From Streptomyces sp. VRA16 Mangrove soil (GTDB lineage: Bacteria; Actinomycetota; Actinomycetes; Streptomycetales; Streptomycetaceae): DNA of 64,000 nucleotides. The stretch covers positions 372,001 through 436,000 of the forward strand of contig NZ_JAFVLN010000001.1 of the NCBI RefSeq assembly GCF_017377775.1, in the 5' to 3' direction. Below are positions 61,096 through 64,000 of this stretch, in pieces; position 1 is the stretch's first letter; every line of letters starts with the position of its first letter. The translations under genes and the position numbers were made by a program. The notes under the pieces were generated by a model, which saw only the letters and a program-made list of their open reading frames with translations, was not told the DNA's origin and did no database searches.

Positions 61096-61563
61096 TCATT
61101 CCGGAGGGGGCTCAGGAGCGTCGAGAAGGTCCCGCAGGAAGCCGTCCCAGTTCAGGCCGTCCAGCTCCGCCTCGGCCGACGCGATCAGGTAGGTGGCCGC
61201 GAGCCAGTCGGCCAGTCGCTCGGTGGGCAGCTCGAACAGGGCCTCCACCTCGGGCGATTCGAGCAGCAGCCAGGACGAGGGCGGTCCGCCGGGCAGGGTC
61301 GGCCACATCCGTACCTCCCCGATGCCGCTCATCTCCGTCAGCCCCTCGTGCAGCAGCTCGCGGCCGATGCGCCACACGAGGCTCGGACCGCGCTCCGGCA
61401 GGAACTCGACGGTGATCACCGCGGGCAGCGCCGGGTCGAAACGGAACCTCGCCTGCAACGGGAGCCGGGTGAACTCGTCGAGCATCTGATCGACGTCCAG
61501 GAGCAGCGCCGGCACATGCTCGGACGCCGACTGTGCCCGCAGGGGCCACTGGTCACGGTGCAT
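61096..61563 (-). CDS. SsgA-like (SALP) cell-division/sporulation protein
   Basis: 155 residues. SALPs are restricted to morphologically complex actinomycetes and control septum placement and spore-wall steps. Matching core: LQARFRFDPALPAVITVEFLPERGP, VWRIGRELLHEGL, IGEVRMWPTLPGG and LFELPTERLADWLAATYLI. GGGAG eight bases before ATG 61563 fixes the start. It is divergent from a cytochrome P450 across 393 bases that contain two clear dyads. Confidence 0.85.
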   Translation of the reverse strand: MHRDQWPLRAQSASEHVPALLLDVDQMLDEFTRLPLQARFRFDPALPAVITVEFLPERGPSLVWRIGRELLHEGLTEMSGIGEVRMWPTLPGGPPSSWLLLESPEVEALFELPTERLADWLAATYLIASAEAELDGLNWDGFLRDLLDAPEPPPE

Positions 61564-61704
61564 GGCGGGTTCTCCCTCGTGAGGCCGTGAGGCGACGGTC
61601 ACTTGCTTCCCCTCACTCTTCGGCCCGGGCGGGACGCCCGCATCGGTCACATGACGGTCGCACCGACTGAACAAGCCGTCGGCAACACACGTAGGTCGCC
61701 ATCA

Positions 61705-61720
61705 GCCACACATGTGTGGC
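61705..61720. promoter_or_regulatory. Perfect 16-bp palindrome
   Basis: GCCACACATGTGTGGC is fully symmetrical. It lies 142 bases before the SsgA-like start and 237 before the P450 start, and is probably an operator for one or both genes. The rest of the 393-base gap shows no gene. Confidence 0.6.
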
Positions 61721-61811
61721 GTAGGGTGTCACCGTGCGAGGCGCCGCAGCGACGAGCGGTACGGCGCCGGGTGCGGTGCCCGTACGCGCAGTCCGACCTT
61801 GAGCGACTGCT

Positions 61812-61833
61812 CATGTGACACACATCTCACATG
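61812..61833. promoter_or_regulatory. CATGTGA/TCACATG inverted repeat
   Basis: CATGTGA (61812-61818) and TCACATG (61827-61833) are a perfect 7-bp inverted repeat with 8 bases between. It shares the CACATGT core with the palindrome at 61705-61720, so the same regulator may bind both. Confidence 0.5.
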
Positions 61834-61956
61834 TATGCCGTACCGAACCCCCGAAGTCGCCCCGGACCGGGCAGACATGACGAATACTCACAGAGGCTCA
61901 CCGGTCGGCGCTCTTCTCTGTTGTCCGGACTTCAGTCTTCAGAACGAGGCACCCAC

Positions 61957-63210
61957 ATGAACATGCCCCAGCAGCCCCGAGCGGGCGCGGCGTCCGACGA
62001 CCTCGTGGTCATGGGCCCGGAGTTCAAGGCCGACGCCGTACGGCAGTTCGCTCGGTTGCGCGCCGAAGGACCCGTGCACGCGGCGCAGTTCTTCCCCGGA
62101 CTCACCGGCTGGGTCGTCGTCGACCCCGACGTCGCCCGTACGGCGCTCACGCATCCGGCGCTGCTCAAGGATCCGCGCCCGGCCGAGAAGATGCTGGAGG
62201 CCGCGGGATTCCTCGGGCACAAGCGTGGCACCGGGTTCGGTGCCCAGATGCTGGAATCGGACCCGCCCGAGCACACCAGACTGCGCCGTCTGGTGTCCGG
62301 AGCCTTCTCGCCCAAGCGCACCGCCGCCCTCGAATCGCGCATCACCGGGATCGCGCACACGCTGATCGACGCCCTCCCGCCGGAGGGCGAGACCGACCTG
62401 GTGGAGTCCTTCACCGCGCCGCTGCCCGTCACCGTGATCGCCGAACTGCTCGGCATCCCCGAGGGGGACCGGCACGACTTCCGGCGCTGGACCGCCCTCG
62501 CGTTCCAGACGGGCCACCCGGAGTACGCCGCGGCCATCGCGAGCCTGCACGGATTCCTCCGTGCGCTCGTCGACGACAAGCGGCGCGCCCCCGGCGACGA
62601 CCTGCTGTCGGCCCTGGTGGCCGCCCGGGACGAGGACGACGGCCGCCTCTCCCAGGACGAACTCGCCGGCACCGCGCTGCTGTTGGTCGTCGCAGGACAC
62701 GAGACCACCGTCAATCTCCTCGGCAACGCTGTCCTGGCGCTCCTGCAACACCCCGACCAGCTCAAGCTGTTGCGCGACAACGTGGAGCTGCTGCCGCAGG
62801 CGGTCGAGGAGTTCCTGCGCTACGACACCTCCGTCGAACGCACCACGAACCGCTACGCCGCCGAGGACCTGGAACTGGGCGGTGTCCGCATTCCCCGGGG
62901 CGGTGTCGTCGCCGTGGCCCTCGGCTCCGCGTCCCGGGCCCTGCCGCAGCCCGACGGCGGCGACCCGGACGTGCTCGACGTCACCCGCCCCGCGGCCCGG
63001 CACCTGGCCTTCGGCCACGGCATCCACCACTGCCTGGGCGCCCCGCTCGCCCGCCTGGAGGCCCGGATCGCGCTGCACGCCCTGCTCACCCGCGTCCCGC
63101 ACCTCGAACTGGCCGTCCCGGCCGACACCCTCGACTGGTTCCCGGTCGGGATGGTGCGCGGGGTGCTGTCGCTGCCGGTGCGCTACCGCACGACGGAGGC
63201 GCGACCGTAG
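61957..63210 (+). CDS. Cytochrome P450 (bacterial class I type)
   Basis: 417 residues; a heme monooxygenase. I-helix VVAGHETTV holds the oxygen-activating Thr, the ExxR motif is EEFLR, and the heme-binding loop AFGHGIHHCLGAPLARLEA contains the Cys ligand. It most resembles the CYP105/107-type macrolide or terpene hydroxylases. No ferredoxin gene follows, so it must use electron donors encoded elsewhere. GAGG eight bases before ATG 61957 supports this start. Divergent promoter with two dyads upstream. Substrate unknown. Confidence 0.95.
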   Translation: MNMPQQPRAGAASDDLVVMGPEFKADAVRQFARLRAEGPVHAAQFFPGLTGWVVVDPDVARTALTHPALLKDPRPAEKMLEAAGFLGHKRGTGFGAQMLESDPPEHTRLRRLVSGAFSPKRTAALESRITGIAHTLIDALPPEGETDLVESFTAPLPVTVIAELLGIPEGDRHDFRRWTALAFQTGHPEYAAAIASLHGFLRALVDDKRRAPGDDLLSALVAARDEDDGRLSQDELAGTALLLVVAGHETTVNLLGNAVLALLQHPDQLKLLRDNVELLPQAVEEFLRYDTSVERTTNRYAAEDLELGGVRIPRGGVVAVALGSASRALPQPDGGDPDVLDVTRPAARHLAFGHGIHHCLGAPLARLEARIALHALLTRVPHLELAVPADTLDWFPVGMVRGVLSLPVRYRTTEARP

Positions 63211-63226
63211 GAACGGCGCCGGTCCG

Positions 63227-63676
63227 TCACGGCCCGGAGGTCCGACGCAGGTGGTGGCTCACGTCGCCGACCAGCCGGATCTCCACCCGCCGCTCCACGA
63301 AGCACCACCGCCCGCCGCGGCGGGCGAACCGGTCGTGGTACCGCCCCGCGGCGACCGGCTGCAGCGGCAGGCCGGGCAGCGCCTGCAGCACCGTGACGTA
63401 CGAGCGGGCGGCCGCCGTGCCCGCCTGCTCGTCGACGTCGACCGACATGTTGCTGACCGCGTGGTGGGTGCGCGGGGTGCCGTCGGCGTGGACGATCACC
63501 GTGTCCCGCAGCATCCGCTCGATCGCCTCACCCCCGGTCACGGCCCCGCCGCTGCCGAGGAAACGGGCGTCGGCGAGCAGCTCGCCGATCCCGGCGAAGT
63601 CACCGTCGTCGACGAGCTCGGCGTAGCGGGCGATGAGACGCTCGATCGCCCGATGGCTGGATACGGACGCGGACAT
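63227..63676 (-). CDS. SnoaL-like/NTF2-fold protein
   Basis: 149 residues of the nuclear-transport-factor-2 fold: HRAIERLIARYAELVDDGDFAGIGELLAD at the front, THHAVSNMSVDVDEQAGTAAARSYVTVLQ, and RYHDRFARRGGRWCFVERRVEIRLVGD. Relatives are small dehydratases, ketosteroid isomerases or dioxygenase beta-like proteins. The GGAGGA site before ATG 63676 is good. It is convergent with the P450 across only 16 bases. Confidence 0.85.
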   Translation of the reverse strand: MSASVSSHRAIERLIARYAELVDDGDFAGIGELLADARFLGSGGAVTGGEAIERMLRDTVIVHADGTPRTHHAVSNMSVDVDEQAGTAAARSYVTVLQALPGLPLQPVAAGRYHDRFARRGGRWCFVERRVEIRLVGDVSHHLRRTSGP

Positions 63677-63697
63677 GGGTTCCTCCAAGAGAAGTGA

Positions 63698-63979
63698 TCA
63701 GTCGAAATCGGCCGCCGGGGCGCCGGGCAGCGCCCCGGCGGTGGTGCTCAGGTCGGGTCCGGAGAACACCTCGCCGAGGCGAACGACCTCGTAGGTGTGC
63801 TCCAGCCGGGCCTCGCGGTACGTGTGCGTCCGGCTCCCCCGCCACCGTATGTTCCCGCCACGCTGTCCGAGACGGCGCGATGGCACCAAGGTTCGGACAG
63901 GCGGATGTGCCCGATGCGGGGGAGTGCACCGATACTTCAGCTGGTGCGGTACGCGACCGAGCTCCTGCCGCCCTACCAC
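63698..63979 (-). CDS. Doubtful hypothetical, possibly the tail of a broken gene
   Basis: A 93-codon frame ends 21 bases before the SnoaL-like gene. Only its last 45 residues (THTYREARLEHTYEVVRLGEVFSGPDLSTTAG in outline) look protein-like; the Arg/Pro-rich front does not. It may be a small gene started nearer 63850, or the C-terminal remnant of a lost gene. No family recognised. Confidence 0.3.
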   Translation of the reverse strand: MVGRQELGRVPHQLKYRCTPPHRAHPPVRTLVPSRRLGQRGGNIRWRGSRTHTYREARLEHTYEVVRLGEVFSGPDLSTTAGALPGAPAADFD

Positions 63980-64000
63980 AGGACCACCTGGAAAGGCTCA
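63914..64000 (+). CDS. Possible 5' end of a gene running off the window
   Basis: From ATG 63914 (or ATG 63905) a plus-strand frame is open to the window end and reads with plausible composition (APILQLVRYATELLPPYHRTTW). It overlaps the doubtful minus-strand frame, and at most one is real. Too short to identify. Confidence 0.3.
   Translation, partial: MRGSAPILQLVRYATELLPPYHRTTWKGS

Overview
The window is high-GC DNA with strong G/C bias at third codon positions, SsgA-like and GPP34-type proteins, Tat-exported hydrolases, many leaderless-looking starts and T-poor hairpin terminators. All of this points to a Streptomyces (or very close actinomycete) chromosome. The density of secreted degradative enzymes, catabolic operons, one-gene regulators and two gene remnants suggests an accessory, arm-like region. 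I see no rRNA, tRNA, IS element, integrase or CRISPR array.

Region by region. (1) 0-3 kb: xylan locus with a LacI repressor, a GH11 xylanase and a CE4 acetylxylan esterase, carrying a repeated CGAAA-CAG-TTTCG operator. (2) 3-7.5 kb: large secreted subtilase and a small membrane protein. (3) 7.6-11.8 kb: ClpC-like AAA+ ATPase that appears to lack the ClpP-docking loop, a methyltransferase, and a decayed sarcosine oxidase remnant (soxB tail joined to soxG tail). (4) 11.8-18.7 kb: divergent GH84 N-acetylglucosaminidase, with a DasR-like site, and a GH2 beta-galactosidase with an inserted LamG domain. (5) 18.8-24.2 kb: WYL regulator/VOC pair, Lrp/branched-chain amino-acid dehydrogenase pair sharing a perfect palindrome, VOC, GNAT and LtrA proteins. 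(6) 24.4-37 kb: two adjacent catabolic operons. The first has FAD monooxygenase, RidA, DUF1028 and an M20 amidohydrolase, followed by a LysR gene. The second has an NCS1 permease, aldehyde dehydrogenase, M20 hydrolase and class III aminotransferase, followed by an APC permease, with a divergent TetR. (7) 37.1-39.4 kb: isolated polyprenyl synthase and a LuxR-type regulator. (8) 39.5-48.1 kb: two divergent giant subtilases, one with cohesin-like and dockerin domains, one with HAF repeats, separated by a three-copy repeat element. (9) 48.2-57.3 kb: small kinase-like, DUF2231 and SDR proteins; an ArsB/NhaD-type permease with a long structured leader and a CBS partner; MarR; small conserved proteins; a tautomerase-YHS fusion; LysR; and an ABC-transporter remnant. 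(10) 57.3-64 kb: alpha/beta hydrolase, GPP34, CGNR regulator, YccA-type membrane protein, SsgA-like protein, cytochrome P450 and a SnoaL-like protein.

Functionally the window is mainly about turning polymers (xylan, N-acetylglucosaminides, galactosides, protein) into small molecules outside the cell and using amino/N-acyl compounds inside. Local regulation is usually by a neighbouring repressor acting on a visible dyad. The least explained units are the two-operon catabolic island (24.4-37 kb), the structured leader at about 50.3 kb, and the repeat element between the divergent subtilases at 43.7 kb.
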